Shown piece by piece: positions 1-8,445 of a DNA stretch of 64,000 nucleotides. Positions within the stretch are counted from its first letter, which is position 1; each line of letters starts with the position of its first letter. Source of the DNA: JAIPAN01 sp040403555 (GTDB lineage: Bacteria > Bacteroidota > Bacteroidia > Sphingobacteriales > Sphingobacteriaceae); assembly GCA_040403555.1 (NCBI GenBank), contig JBBAKN010000001.1, positions 124,001 to 188,000 of the forward strand. The letters run 5' to 3'. The position numbers and the translations under genes were made by a program. Below the pieces are notes generated by a model. That model ran no database searches and had not been told where the DNA came from. It worked only from the letters and a program-made list of their open reading frames with translations.

Positions 1-543
1 ATAGGTGGCTAATAAATCAATATATTCTTTAATGAACGATATGGGAAAGAAATGTCTACCCACATCTAAATGCATACCCCGATAGCTATAACGAGGCCAA
101 TCTTCAATATCAAGGCCATTTAACAGAATTCGATCTGATTTTTCTGGGAATAACTGAAACAGGGTTTCTGCTGCATAAAATAAACCTGCTCCTTTTCCTT
201 TTAACTCAACTTGCTTAGCGTCAATATGCAAGGTATATGATTCGGGTTTATAGTTCGTATCGGAATTTTCTAGCAAGGTAACTCGTTTGCCTTCGGCCTT
301 AGCCACTAGGTTTAATGTAAAGCCATAGGTACCCGAAATATAGCTTTGCAGCATTTTTGCGATGGGTAAATTCTCAGGTATACCATATTCAATACTAGTT
401 TGGGAATCTAGTACAAACTGCTGCGTGGTGTACGTAATTTTTTGTGGTGCTGGAATAAGCACAGCGCTTTGATTCGCATTTTGGGCTAATGCGGGCAACG
501 TGAAGCAGGCAAAACAAATTGCCCATAATTTAAATTTGGTCAT
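1..543 (-). CDS. Beta-N-acetylhexosaminidase, GH20 family (N-terminal part, runs off the window)
   Basis: Partial gene: 181 codons from an ATG at 543 to the window edge with no stop. It begins with a signal peptide (hydrophobic stretch to about residue 20, ending ALA-Q), followed by a GH20b-like N-terminal alpha/beta domain. The start of the catalytic barrel is visible at about residues 155-181, with RYSYRGMHLDVGRHFFP, a hallmark of family 20 hexosaminidases. The protein is exported and probably removes terminal GlcNAc/GalNAc from glycans or chitin oligomers in the periplasm or at the surface. The catalytic Asp-Glu pair lies outside the window, so activity cannot be judged. A TAnnTTTG -7 element at 562-569 suggests its own promoter rather than read-through from trxB, 43 bp upstream. 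Confidence 0.9.
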   Translation of the reverse strand, partial: MTKFKLWAICFACFTLPALAQNANQSAVLIPAPQKITYTTQQFVLDSQTSIEYGIPENLPIAKMLQSYISGTYGFTLNLVAKAEGKRVTLLENSDTNYKPESYTLHIDAKQVELKGKGAGLFYAAETLFQLFPEKSDRILLNGLDIEDWPRYSYRGMHLDVGRHFFPISFIKEYIDLLATY

Positions 544-561
544 AAGGTTAACTTTATATAC

Positions 562-569
562 CAAATCTA
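562..569 (-). promoter_or_regulatory. Bacteroidetes -7 promoter element for the GH20 gene
   Basis: The minus strand reads TAGATTTG, an exact match to TAnnTTTG, 18 bases before the ATG at 543. This predicts a very short 5' leader of about 12 nt. No convincing -33 TTTG box is visible. Confidence 0.5.
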
Positions 570-586
570 AAAAAAAGAATGATTTT

Positions 587-1534
587 TTAAGCGTGTTCTT
601 TTGCAGCTAAATAACGTTCGGCTTCTAATGCAGCCATGCAACCACTACCTGCAGCAGTAACGGCTTGGCGCCACATGGTGTCTTGCACATCGCCACAAGC
701 AAATACACCTTCTATATTGGTTTGGGTACTATCTGGCTTGGTAATGAGGTATCCGGTGGCATCCATATCTAATACATCTTTAAACAATTCGGTGTTGGGG
801 TGATGTCCAATAGCCACAAAAAAACCAGTTATGGCTAGGGTTTGTTTGGTTTGGTCTTGATTATTTTTAACACGAACACCTGTTACATTCTGGCCATTGC
901 CCATAATTTCTTGCGTTTCGGTATGGTATAGCACGGTAATATTGGGGGTATTTAACACCCTATTTATCATAGCTTTAGATGCCTTAAACTCTCCTTTACG
1001 CACAATCATGTGTACGTGTTTACACAGTTTAGCTAAATAGGTAGCTTCTTCACAGGCAGTATCGCCGGCTCCTACAATGGCTACATCTTGGCCTTTAAAA
1101 AAGAAACCATCGCATACGGCACAGGCCGATACGCCAAAGCCATTGTATTTTTGTTCGCTCTCTAAACCTAGCCATTTAGCTGAGGCACCGGTGGCAATAA
1201 TCACGGTATCGGCTGTAATAGATTTTATCTCATCAATAACTACTTGGTGTGGAGTTTTAGAGAAATCGACTTTAGTGGCATAACCAAAGCGGATATCGGT
1301 ACCAAACCGGGCAGCTTGTTCGCGGAAATCTTCCATCATCTGTGGTCCCATCACCCCTTTCGGATAGCCCGGGAAATTTTCTACATCGGTAGTTTGGGTT
1401 AACTGACCTCCGGGTACAATACCCGTATAAACCACAGGTTTTAAATCTGATCTAGCGGCATAAATAGCAGCGGTATATCCGGCTGGGCCCGATCCGATAA
1501 TAAGACAATGTACGTGTTCGATTTCTGTTGACAT
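587..1534 (-). CDS. trxB: Thioredoxin-disulfide reductase
   Basis: FAD/NADPH enzyme that reduces thioredoxin in the cytoplasm. Visible motifs are the FAD-binding GSGPAG at residues 14-19, the redox-active CAVC at 138-141, the NADPH-binding GAGDTA at 155-160, and the C-terminal FAD motif with GVFACGDV. The length of 315 aa fits the low-molecular-weight bacterial family. I chose the ATG at 1534. A TTG start at 1555 is open in frame, but it lies inside a -7 promoter box at 1553-1560 and would add seven residues the family lacks. The gene appears monocistronic, with GH20 following from its own promoter. Confidence 0.96.
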   Translation of the reverse strand: MSTEIEHVHCLIIGSGPAGYTAAIYAARSDLKPVVYTGIVPGGQLTQTTDVENFPGYPKGVMGPQMMEDFREQAARFGTDIRFGYATKVDFSKTPHQVVIDEIKSITADTVIIATGASAKWLGLESEQKYNGFGVSACAVCDGFFFKGQDVAIVGAGDTACEEATYLAKLCKHVHMIVRKGEFKASKAMINRVLNTPNITVLYHTETQEIMGNGQNVTGVRVKNNQDQTKQTLAITGFFVAIGHHPNTELFKDVLDMDATGYLITKPDSTQTNIEGVFACGDVQDTMWRQAVTAAGSGCMAALEAERYLAAKEHA

Positions 1535-1552
1535 ATTGTATGGAATGAGTTT

Positions 1553-1560
1553 CAAATTTA
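1553..1560 (-). promoter_or_regulatory. -7 promoter element for trxB
   Basis: The minus strand reads TAAATTTG, an exact TAnnTTTG match ending 18 bases before the ATG at 1534. It overlaps the only alternative upstream start (TTG at 1553-1555), so a transcript from this promoter could not use that codon. This settles the trxB start. Confidence 0.6.
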
Positions 1561-1654
1561 GTAGTTTAAAAAGGTACAGACAAGCCTTGAGAAAATTAAT
1601 AGCTGATGAAATTCGGTTTTTCTAAATTTTACCTTTAGAAATGCAAAAGCTACT

Positions 1655-1662
1655 TATATTTG
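1655..1662 (+). promoter_or_regulatory. -7 promoter element for tRNA-Leu
   Basis: TATATTTG matches TAnnTTTG exactly and ends 9 bases before the first base of the mature tRNA, a normal distance for a tRNA with a short 5' leader. The upstream -33 region is only T-rich. Confidence 0.6.
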
Positions 1663-1671
1663 CGCTACAAT

Positions 1672-1755
1672 GCTCGGGTGGCGAAATTGGTAGACGCACC
1701 ATCTTGAGGGGGTGGCGTTCGAATGGACGTACGAGTTCGAATCTCGTTCCGAGCA
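1672..1755 (+). tRNA. tRNA-Leu (anticodon GAG)
   Basis: Cloverleaf of 84 nt with the long variable arm of a class II tRNA. The acceptor GCTCGGG pairs with TCCGAGC. The anticodon stem CCATC/GGTGG encloses loop TTGAGGG with GAG at 1706-1708. The T arm is ACGAG-TTCGAAT-CTCGT. The discriminator is A and no CCA is encoded. It reads CUC/CUU leucine codons. It stands alone between divergent protein genes. Confidence 0.95.
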
Positions 1756-1759
1756 CTTA

Positions 1760-2524
1760 TTAAACCAAGTTTATACACAGCCCATCGTAAGCAAGTTCCA
1801 CTCCAGCGGGTACGAGTTCTGAAATTTTTTGATGGGTGCCCAAACGGTGGCTAATGTGTGTAAAATAGGTTTTTTCGGCTCCAATTTCCTGGGCAAACGC
1901 CACTGCTTCTTCTAGTGTGAAATGCGAAATGTGTTTTTCTTGCTGCAGCGCATTAATGACTAATACTTTGCTTCCTTTAATTTTCGCTTTTTCCACCTCT
2001 GTAACGGTTTTTGCATCGGTAATGTAGGTAAAATCGGCTATTCGGAAGCCTAAAACGGGTAATTGAAAATGCATGACCTCTATGGGAATAAAGGGTACGC
2101 CGGCCACCTCAAAAGGATGATGACCAATTTCAAATAAATCTAATTGAGGAATACCTGGGTATTTATGATGGGCAAAAATGTAGGAAAATTCTTTTTTCAG
2201 CGCATCCTGCACCCGTTTATGGGCATATACTTTAATGGCTTCGCCCTGCTTATAATTAAAGGCCCTAATATCATCTAGCCCTGCGGTATGGTCTTTGTGC
2301 TCGTGGGTAAATACCAATGCATCTAAGTGCATTACACCAGCTCTAAGCATCTGATAGCGAAAATCTGGGCCAGAATCGATGACAATATTTTTATCGTCAA
2401 CCTGCAAGAGTATGGAAGAACGTAAACGCTTATCGCGGGTATCTGCCGACGTACATACCGCACAGCTACAAGCAATTACGGGTATGCCTTGCGAAGTGCC
2501 GGTGCCTAAAAAAGTAACCTTCAC
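1760..2524 (-). CDS. MBL-fold metallohydrolase, PhnP-like phosphodiesterase family
   Basis: Metallo-beta-lactamase fold protein of 254 aa. The metal motif HEHKDH is at residues 74-79. An N-terminal CSCAVC (Cys19, Cys21, Cys24) matches the extra zinc site I recall from E. coli PhnP, and FTHISHRLGTH near the C-terminus supplies further histidines. PhnP cleaves phosphoribosyl cyclic phosphate in phosphonate use, but no phn genes are nearby, so the substrate here is unknown; a cyclic-phosphate or phosphodiester substrate is an inference. It is the last gene of the ftsK-lolA operon and overlaps the preceding small gene by 4 bp (ATGA type), which implies translational coupling. Confidence 0.85.
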   Translation of the reverse strand: MKVTFLGTGTSQGIPVIACSCAVCTSADTRDKRLRSSILLQVDDKNIVIDSGPDFRYQMLRAGVMHLDALVFTHEHKDHTAGLDDIRAFNYKQGEAIKVYAHKRVQDALKKEFSYIFAHHKYPGIPQLDLFEIGHHPFEVAGVPFIPIEVMHFQLPVLGFRIADFTYITDAKTVTEVEKAKIKGSKVLVINALQQEKHISHFTLEEAVAFAQEIGAEKTYFTHISHRLGTHQKISELVPAGVELAYDGLCINLV

Positions 2525-2796
2525 AGCTTTAGGGTAGTTTGTTTTAATTGATTAAGGAGTTGTTTTTGCTTATCGTCTAAAAACTGATCTTGCACTTCCA
2601 AAGTGGCTATTAAATCGACTAAACCCTGAATTTTACTTTCTAGGTTAGCAAATTTATTTACTACTACTACCCTACTATTTTCGAGCACACAGGCGCCAGT
2701 TTTAAAATTTCCTTTTTCGTAACGCACCCGATAGTCTAGGGCTTTTAAAAGGCTTTCTACCTTATCAAGCGTATGGGTAGTTATTGATAAGTTCAT
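2521..2796 (-). CDS. Small conserved hypothetical protein (91 aa)
   Basis: No family recognised with certainty. The first 50 residues look like a small alpha/beta fold with an alternating hydrophobic strand (RVVVVNKF). The C-terminal 40 residues (LESKIQGLVDLI to the Gln/Lys-rich end) look like an amphipathic helix or coiled coil. It has no signal peptide, membrane segment or metal motif. It lies 5 bp after lolA and overlaps the MBL hydrolase start by 4 bp, so it is part of the ftsK-lolA operon and may serve as partner of the hydrolase; that role is inference. Confidence 0.75.
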   Translation of the reverse strand: MNLSITTHTLDKVESLLKALDYRVRYEKGNFKTGACVLENSRVVVVNKFANLESKIQGLVDLIATLEVQDQFLDDKQKQLLNQLKQTTLKL

Positions 2797-2801
2797 GAGG
2801 A

Positions 2802-3458
2802 TTAGCGTAAATCTACCAGTTCTACTCCCGGATATTTTTTCACATCAAAGGTGAAAAACGTTTCGGCTACTTTTACATTTGGGGCAAACGCTTTAATGCT
2901 GTAGGTATATTTGTTGCCATTTTTATCAAAAATAATGGCCTGCGTAATTTGTTTAGATGCTTTATCTATTTGCAATTTTACTTTAAAGTAAGATCGTTTA
3001 CTATCTAATGGTGTTAATTCAATATTGTGAATCGTTTTTCCGGCTTTTGATTTACTATCTCCGGTAAATAAAAACTTAAAGCCTTTCTCATAAATGGTAA
3101 ATAAACGAGCAGGGTTCATCGCATCCGATGAGTTATCTACTTCGCTCAATTGCACCTCTTTATCTGCTTTTAAATAAGTCCATTGGTTTTTACCATCGCT
3201 TACCAATTCTTGGGCTTTTAGCACCACTTTAAACTTATTAGCTTTGGTTTTTGAGTAAAGCGTACCTGTTTGTGTTTCTTTTACTTTAGCCTGCGGATTA
3301 TCGAGCGTGTACGTAAATTCGGTTTTGATTACGTCGAAAGAACGGTATTTTTTGCTCACTTCGGCCAAAATTACTTTTGCTTTTTCGTCGGTTTGCGCCA
3401 TTGCTACAAGGCCTAACAAAAGAAATATGAACGTATTCGCTGCTATTTTCATCTTCAT
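2802..3458 (-). CDS. lolA: Outer-membrane lipoprotein carrier protein LolA
   Basis: Periplasmic chaperone that carries lipoproteins from the inner-membrane exporter to the outer membrane. The sequence has a signal peptide (about residues 1-21, ending AMA-Q) followed by a LolA-like half-barrel with short beta strands: FDVIKTEFTYTL, an ETQTGTLYSK strand typical of the family, and the later DKNGNKYTYSIKAF. At 218 aa it is close to the usual 200-220. It sits 11 bp downstream of ftsK, a pairing I know from other Bacteroidetes. No LolB is seen, as is usual in this phylum. Confidence 0.9.
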   Translation of the reverse strand: MKMKIAANTFIFLLLGLVAMAQTDEKAKVILAEVSKKYRSFDVIKTEFTYTLDNPQAKVKETQTGTLYSKTKANKFKVVLKAQELVSDGKNQWTYLKADKEVQLSEVDNSSDAMNPARLFTIYEKGFKFLFTGDSKSKAGKTIHNIELTPLDSKRSYFKVKLQIDKASKQITQAIIFDKNGNKYTYSIKAFAPNVKVAETFFTFDVKKYPGVELVDLR

Positions 3459-3469
3459 TATCTAATTTT

Positions 3470-5962
3470 TTAGCTTAGGGTGTTCAAAAATTGTTCCAAA
3501 GCATATTCATCTGGTATGAGCACTTCACGGGCTTTACTACCCTCAAATGAGCCCACAATACCGGCTCCTTCCAATTGGTCTATAATACGACCAGCTCGGT
3601 TATAGCCTAATTTTAATTTACGTTGAATTAATGAGGTAGAACCCTGTTGGTGCATCACAATTAATCGTGCAGCATCTTCAAATAAGGGGTCCCGATCATT
3701 TGGGTCGAAAACTTTGCTTGAAGCTCCATCGCCGCTTTCGTCTACATATTCAGGTAACATCCAGGCCGAATCGTAGCCTTTTTGTGAACCAATAAAATCA
3801 GATATACGTTCTATTTCGGGCGTATCTACAAAGGCGCACTGCAAACGTATTAAGTCGTTTCCGGTAGATAATAACATATCGCCTCGGCCAATCAATTGAT
3901 CGGCTCCACCGGTATCTAAAATGGTTCTCGAATCTATTTTAGACAACACTCTAAAGGCCAAACGAGCCGGGAAATTGGCTTTAATGGTGCCTGTAATAAT
4001 ATTTACCGATGGGCGCTGTGTGGCAATAACCAAGTGAATACCTACCGCACGGGCCAATTGCGCTAAACGGGCAATAGGTGCCTCTATTTCTTTACCGGCA
4101 GTCATCATTAAATCGGCAAACTCATCTACAATAAGCACTATAAATGGTAAAAACCGATGGCCATCTTCGGGGTTTAACTTGCGGCCTACAAATTTTTGGT
4201 TGTATTCCTTTAGATTACGTACTTGGGCATTTTTCAGTAAATCGTAACGCAAATCCATTTCTATACACAAGGAATTAAGCGTATTAATTACTTTTTTAGT
4301 GTCGGTAATAATCGCATCTTCTTCGCCGGGTAATTTGGCTAAGAAATGACGTTCAATTTTACGGAAAAGGGTTAACTCTACTTTCTTAGGATCTACCAAC
4401 ACAAATTTTAATTGCGATGGATGCATTTTATATAGTAAAGAAGCCAAAATACAGTTAATACCCACCGATTTACCTTGACCGGTGGCTCCAGCAACCAATA
4501 AATGGGGCATTTTAGCTAAATCGGCAATGTACACTTCGTTGGAAATGGTTTTACCCAAAGCTATGGGCAGCTCCATGGTAGTGTTTTGGAATTTTTCTGT
4601 TCCCAATAACGAACGCATTGATACCATATCGGGGTTTTGGTTAGGCACTTCAATTCCAATAGTTCCTTTACCTGGCATGGGAGCTATGATACGAATACCC
4701 AAGGCGGCTAAACTCAAGGCAATATCATCTTCTAAATTTTTAATTTTAGAAATACGTACACCAGGCGCCGGAATAATCTCGTACAAGGTTACCGTTGGGC
4801 CAATGGTGGCTTTAATTTTATCAATCTCAATATTGTAGTGGTTAAGCGTTTCTACAATTTTAGTTTTATTGGCCTCTAATTCTTCGGCGTTTACCGAAAT
4901 TTTAGCCGAGCCATAATTTTCCAATAAATCTAAATGTGGATGCTTATACTGAGATAAATCTAATTTAGGGTCAAACGCACCAAATTTTTGCACCAATTCT
5001 TCAGCGGTAGCTTCTTCGGGTGTTTTCTCAATAGTCAACTCCGGGCCTTCTGATACTGCACTAATTTCTGGATCTAAACCATCTTCCATTACCTCTGTTT
5101 CTAATTCTAGATCGGCTATTCGGGCATCTTCTTTAGCTAAATCATCTTGAAAGCGATTGTTTAAGGGAAATTCTACAGGTTCAGATATATTTTCTTCCAC
5201 CAATTCATCGGGCCCAACTTCGGGTACCACATATTTTGGCGCACGTTCCGGTAATTTAAAATCAAAATTATAGGCAATGGTTAATGTGGTTAAACTGGCA
5301 AAAATTAGCAAACCTAAAGTACCCGCATTACCTATTTGAGCTTCGAGCAAGCGATTAGCCCAAAAGCCAAACTCTCCTTCTAAATAATGCGGAAAATCGT
5401 TCACAAATGCATGAAAATAAGCTAAGGTTAGCGATACAAATAGTAAAGAGAAGAAAGAATAAGCCAAGGTTTTACCTATTGGCAATAATTTCACTTTAAC
5501 CAATAAGCGGAAACCCAATACAAAAAGTACGAATACAAACAAGAAAGAAGCAACACCAAACCACTCGTAAATAAACTGGTGCGACAATAAGGCACCAAAC
5601 TTACCCATCCAGTTTTGCACAATTCCACCGGCAGCTACTTGTGAATTTGCTAATTCTGCAGGGGTTTTAAATAGATTAGACCACCCTCCATTAGCATCAA
5701 TGACGTAGCTTTGGTCGTCTTGCCAAGTAAGTAAATAAGAGGTAAACGCTACCATAAAGTAGGTTGATAGCAAGAGCATAAACAATCCTAAAACCTTAAC
5801 CAAACGACCGCCGGCTAGGTTAAATGGAGGAAGTTTTTCTTCGCCTTTTTCGGTAGCTCTGGCAGTCCGAGGTCTGGGTTTTACGGTTATAGATTCGTGT
5901 TCTTCAGCTTCTGCTGCCGAATTACGTAACGAATTGGATGGTTTAAATTGATTTCCTTTCAA
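3470..5962 (-). CDS. ftsK: DNA translocase FtsK/SpoIIIE
   Basis: Septum-anchored motor that pumps chromosome ends into daughter cells and aids dimer resolution. It has 830 aa. A charged N-terminus is followed by four membrane segments within about residues 50-235, an acidic linker (about 240-330), and the RecA-like motor with Walker A GATGQGKS at 492-499 and Walker B VLIVDEFADL. A C-terminal winged-helix gamma domain (about 765-830, STSLIQRKLKLGYNRAGRI) recognises KOPS-like sites. The start codon is TTG at 5962; no ATG or GTG occurs before the membrane segments. It heads the operon ftsK-lolA-small protein-MBL hydrolase, with a -7 box at 5986-5993. Confidence 0.96.
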   Translation of the reverse strand: MKGNQFKPSNSLRNSAAEAEEHESITVKPRPRTARATEKGEEKLPPFNLAGGRLVKVLGLFMLLLSTYFMVAFTSYLLTWQDDQSYVIDANGGWSNLFKTPAELANSQVAAGGIVQNWMGKFGALLSHQFIYEWFGVASFLFVFVLFVLGFRLLVKVKLLPIGKTLAYSFFSLLFVSLTLAYFHAFVNDFPHYLEGEFGFWANRLLEAQIGNAGTLGLLIFASLTTLTIAYNFDFKLPERAPKYVVPEVGPDELVEENISEPVEFPLNNRFQDDLAKEDARIADLELETEVMEDGLDPEISAVSEGPELTIEKTPEEATAEELVQKFGAFDPKLDLSQYKHPHLDLLENYGSAKISVNAEELEANKTKIVETLNHYNIEIDKIKATIGPTVTLYEIIPAPGVRISKIKNLEDDIALSLAALGIRIIAPMPGKGTIGIEVPNQNPDMVSMRSLLGTEKFQNTTMELPIALGKTISNEVYIADLAKMPHLLVAGATGQGKSVGINCILASLLYKMHPSQLKFVLVDPKKVELTLFRKIERHFLAKLPGEEDAIITDTKKVINTLNSLCIEMDLRYDLLKNAQVRNLKEYNQKFVGRKLNPEDGHRFLPFIVLIVDEFADLMMTAGKEIEAPIARLAQLARAVGIHLVIATQRPSVNIITGTIKANFPARLAFRVLSKIDSRTILDTGGADQLIGRGDMLLSTGNDLIRLQCAFVDTPEIERISDFIGSQKGYDSAWMLPEYVDESGDGASSKVFDPNDRDPLFEDAARLIVMHQQGSTSLIQRKLKLGYNRAGRIIDQLEGAGIVGSFEGSKAREVLIPDEYALEQFLNTLS

Positions 5963-5985
5963 GGACTTGGTTCTTTTGTACGTTA

Positions 5986-5993
5986 CAAATATA
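5986..5993 (-). promoter_or_regulatory. -7 promoter element for the ftsK operon
   Basis: The minus strand reads TATATTTG, an exact TAnnTTTG match, 23 bases before the TTG start of ftsK, predicting a leader of about 17 nt. Confidence 0.6.
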
Positions 5994-6065
5994 AAAAATA
6001 AGACCTATCCTTTGAACAGGTTTACTGGCTGTGTAAAAATAAATATTTCGAGGGTTTTATTCCAT

Positions 6066-7358
6066 CTAATTAGAACTAATTTTTTGTAAAATTTGTGCAC
6101 CAATACCGCACGATACACATTTTTTTCTGTCACATACTGTTTTTTTCAACTGCAACAGGCCTTGTGATGATGCTGCATTCACCACAGATATACCTACAGC
6201 TGCAAACTCTCTAACTACTATATTGCTTTCTGCCGGCATACTTTCTAATAAATCAATGGCCCATAGTTTATACTTTTCAGCGTTTAAATATTTACCATAA
6301 GCATATAAAAAGGTAGCAATGGTATTAATAAGTAGTGATTGTACGCTGTTTACCCCAAGCTGAACGCTGTGTTTGGGACTATGTTTATCGAACCGATAAT
6401 GGGTTTTCCAATATTCATGTACAGGCAATTCGTGAAATAATTCGTGCAGGGCTACTATGCTTTCCGTTTCTAAAACAGTGGAAAACAAATGTGTAGATTT
6501 TTGTACCAAAGCCGAAAATTGCGCAATTCTAAGACTTGGAAAGTTTGCTGGGCGGGCTCTAAAAAATTTCCAAAATGTAGGTTCTAAAGTGATTAATTTA
6601 TGCTTATGTTGTAAATAAGCATATTCTTTTTGGAGCGTTAATGGGTACTTTTCTGTAAAAGATTCTAATAATAAACCAGCCTGACCAAATAATAGCGCAT
6701 CTACTTGTATTGGCACATTTTTATACTTTGCCAACAGCAATTGAGGTATACTTTTGGCTAACAAGGTAAAAGGAAGGGCATTTAACTTAAAACCAAAAGC
6801 AGCAGACAAACTAATATAAAAAGCATCGTCCCAACTTCCATATAAGCTATTAAGCAACTGAATATGTGCATCGGCTTTTTCTTCTAAACGCTGTATAAGC
6901 AATCGATACACTTCATGTTTCGTATACAGTTCATCTACCTGAGCTACTTGTGCTGCACAAGGTATCCAAGATTGAGCCTCAATGAGCTTCCGATAATTAG
7001 CTAATAGGTTTTGAGGTATTAAACCTTGCAAAACCAAAACCGGCAATTCAGTGCCATCGGATCTAAAAACAGCCTTATCATGTTGGTATACCACATGTAA
7101 AATCACATTTTCGTACGCTTTATCTTGTTCGTGGTGGTGGGCATACCAATCGGATGATTTGAGGTGCATTTCTACCGAACCTGCCCATAAGGTATCTCCT
7201 ATTTGCAGTTGAACTTCCTCGAAATCGGGCCCAGCGTGGCTATTTTGGTAGCCAATACGCACTAATTTTATTGGATCACCAACATGGGTAAATACTGGCC
7301 GAGCAAATAGTTGCTTCGATTTCCAAAAGAAATGCAGGAGGTCTTCGTTAAAATCCAC
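6066..7358 (-). CDS. DUF2851 family protein
   Basis: Protein of 430 aa matching the Bacteroidetes/Chlorobi family DUF2851. Recognised features are the opening DFNEDLLHFFWKSKQL, the block around HAGPDFEEVQLQIG, and the SDWYAHHHEQDKAYENVILH segment. The function is not known. The His/Asp-rich block and a C-terminal cysteine cluster (Cys409, Cys414, Cys417) could bind metal; this is inference. It has no signal peptide. It starts with GTG at 7358, 27 bp after pyrF on the same strand, so the two are probably co-transcribed. Confidence 0.85.
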   Translation of the reverse strand: MDFNEDLLHFFWKSKQLFARPVFTHVGDPIKLVRIGYQNSHAGPDFEEVQLQIGDTLWAGSVEMHLKSSDWYAHHHEQDKAYENVILHVVYQHDKAVFRSDGTELPVLVLQGLIPQNLLANYRKLIEAQSWIPCAAQVAQVDELYTKHEVYRLLIQRLEEKADAHIQLLNSLYGSWDDAFYISLSAAFGFKLNALPFTLLAKSIPQLLLAKYKNVPIQVDALLFGQAGLLLESFTEKYPLTLQKEYAYLQHKHKLITLEPTFWKFFRARPANFPSLRIAQFSALVQKSTHLFSTVLETESIVALHELFHELPVHEYWKTHYRFDKHSPKHSVQLGVNSVQSLLINTIATFLYAYGKYLNAEKYKLWAIDLLESMPAESNIVVREFAAVGISVVNAASSQGLLQLKKTVCDRKKCVSCGIGAQILQKISSN

Positions 7359-7385
7359 TCCTGAAAATACGAAATTAACTTTAAG

Positions 7386-8213
7386 TTAAAAATTTATTTT
7401 GTCTAATTCGATGGCCATTTCTTGTTGCATACGCATGGCTTCATCACGAGCACGTTCGGCAAAATCAGTACCATTAGATGCATAAATAATTGAACGAGAG
7501 GCATTTACCAATAATCCGCAGTCGCTAGTAATACCGAAACGGCATACATCAGCTAAGCTACCGCCCTGTGCGCCCACTCCGGGTACCAATAAAAAATACT
7601 GAGGAGCTAATTTACGAATGGTTTTGAAGGCTTCGCCACGGGTGGCACCCACCACAAACATTACTTGCTCGGGGCTTGACCAGCTTTGTACTTTTTGTAT
7701 TACTTGCTCAAATAAAGGGCTATTATCTGGTCCATAATGCTGAAAATCGACACTTCCTTCATTAGAAGTTAAGGCCAGTACAATGGTCCATTTATCTTTA
7801 AAAGCTAAAAAAGGTTTTACCGAATCGCTACCCATATACGGAGCAACAGTAATGGCATCAAAACTCATTCCCGAAGAATTTTCATCAAAAAAAGCCTGGG
7901 CATAACGGGTAGAGGTATTGCCAATATCGCCCCTTTTGGCATCTGCAATGCTTAAACAATCGTTAGGAATGCTTTGCCAGGTTTGCACCAAATCTTGCCA
8001 ACCGGCGACTCCTCTACTCTCATAAAAGGCAGTATTAGGTTTATATGCTACGCATAAATCGTGGGTAGCATCAATAATTTGTTTATTAAATGCAAGTACC
8101 GGATTGGGTAAATGCTTTACACATTCGGGCAATAGCTGTACATCGGTATCTAAACCCACACATAAAAATGAACGTTTTTTGCGAATTTGCGCTATAAGTT
8201 GGCTGCGGGTCAT
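7386..8213 (-). CDS. pyrF: Orotidine 5'-phosphate decarboxylase (long type)
   Basis: Last step of UMP synthesis, decarboxylation of OMP. The 275 aa length and the active-site block DAKRGDIGNT with catalytic Lys93 identify the longer 'type 2' PyrF subfamily. The start FLCVGLDTD supplies the first phosphate/substrate-site Asp, and the VPGVGAQGG loop near residue 215 binds phosphate. It begins with ATG at 8213 and is probably co-transcribed with DUF2851. pyrD lies far away at 59.8 kb, so the pathway is scattered. Confidence 0.95.
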   Translation of the reverse strand: MTRSQLIAQIRKKRSFLCVGLDTDVQLLPECVKHLPNPVLAFNKQIIDATHDLCVAYKPNTAFYESRGVAGWQDLVQTWQSIPNDCLSIADAKRGDIGNTSTRYAQAFFDENSSGMSFDAITVAPYMGSDSVKPFLAFKDKWTIVLALTSNEGSVDFQHYGPDNSPLFEQVIQKVQSWSSPEQVMFVVGATRGEAFKTIRKLAPQYFLLVPGVGAQGGSLADVCRFGITSDCGLLVNASRSIIYASNGTDFAERARDEAMRMQQEMAIELDKINF

Positions 8214-8445
8214 AGTAGCATATTTTGAATGAACGAAAATACTTAAAAGATTTTGAGGTGCTATTAAATTTTATTTTTTTTGAAAATATTGAAATAAATG
8301 CATACAATTGTACTCGATATCTCGAATTTATCCCCTTAATCAGGGCAATCGCTGTAATTTCTTTTCTAAATTCACGTTTTGTTCTCCTGAGTATTTCGGA
8401 TAAATACTAAACATTCAAAATCCCATACCTATATACTAAATTTTA
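8214..8445. other. Intergenic region with probable long rho leader
   Basis: This 232 bp AT-rich stretch separates the divergent pyrF and rho. A small ORF is open at 8225-8410 but has no coding character (Phe/Ile/Asn-rich, no plausible start context). A weak hairpin can form at CCCCTTAATCAGGG (about 8331-8345). rho genes are often autoregulated through their leader in other bacteria; a similar role here is only a suggestion. No exact TAnnTTTG box was found; TAAATTTT lies 3 bases before the rho ATG. Confidence 0.35.

Noticed and set aside
1535..1555. Longer trxB start at TTG 1555
   Set aside because: It overlaps the -7 promoter box and adds residues absent from the family.
8225..8410. Open plus-strand frame of 61 codons upstream of rho
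   Set aside because: Composition is that of AT-rich intergenic DNA (Phe, Ile, Asn, no conserved pattern) and there is no good start context; treated as leader.
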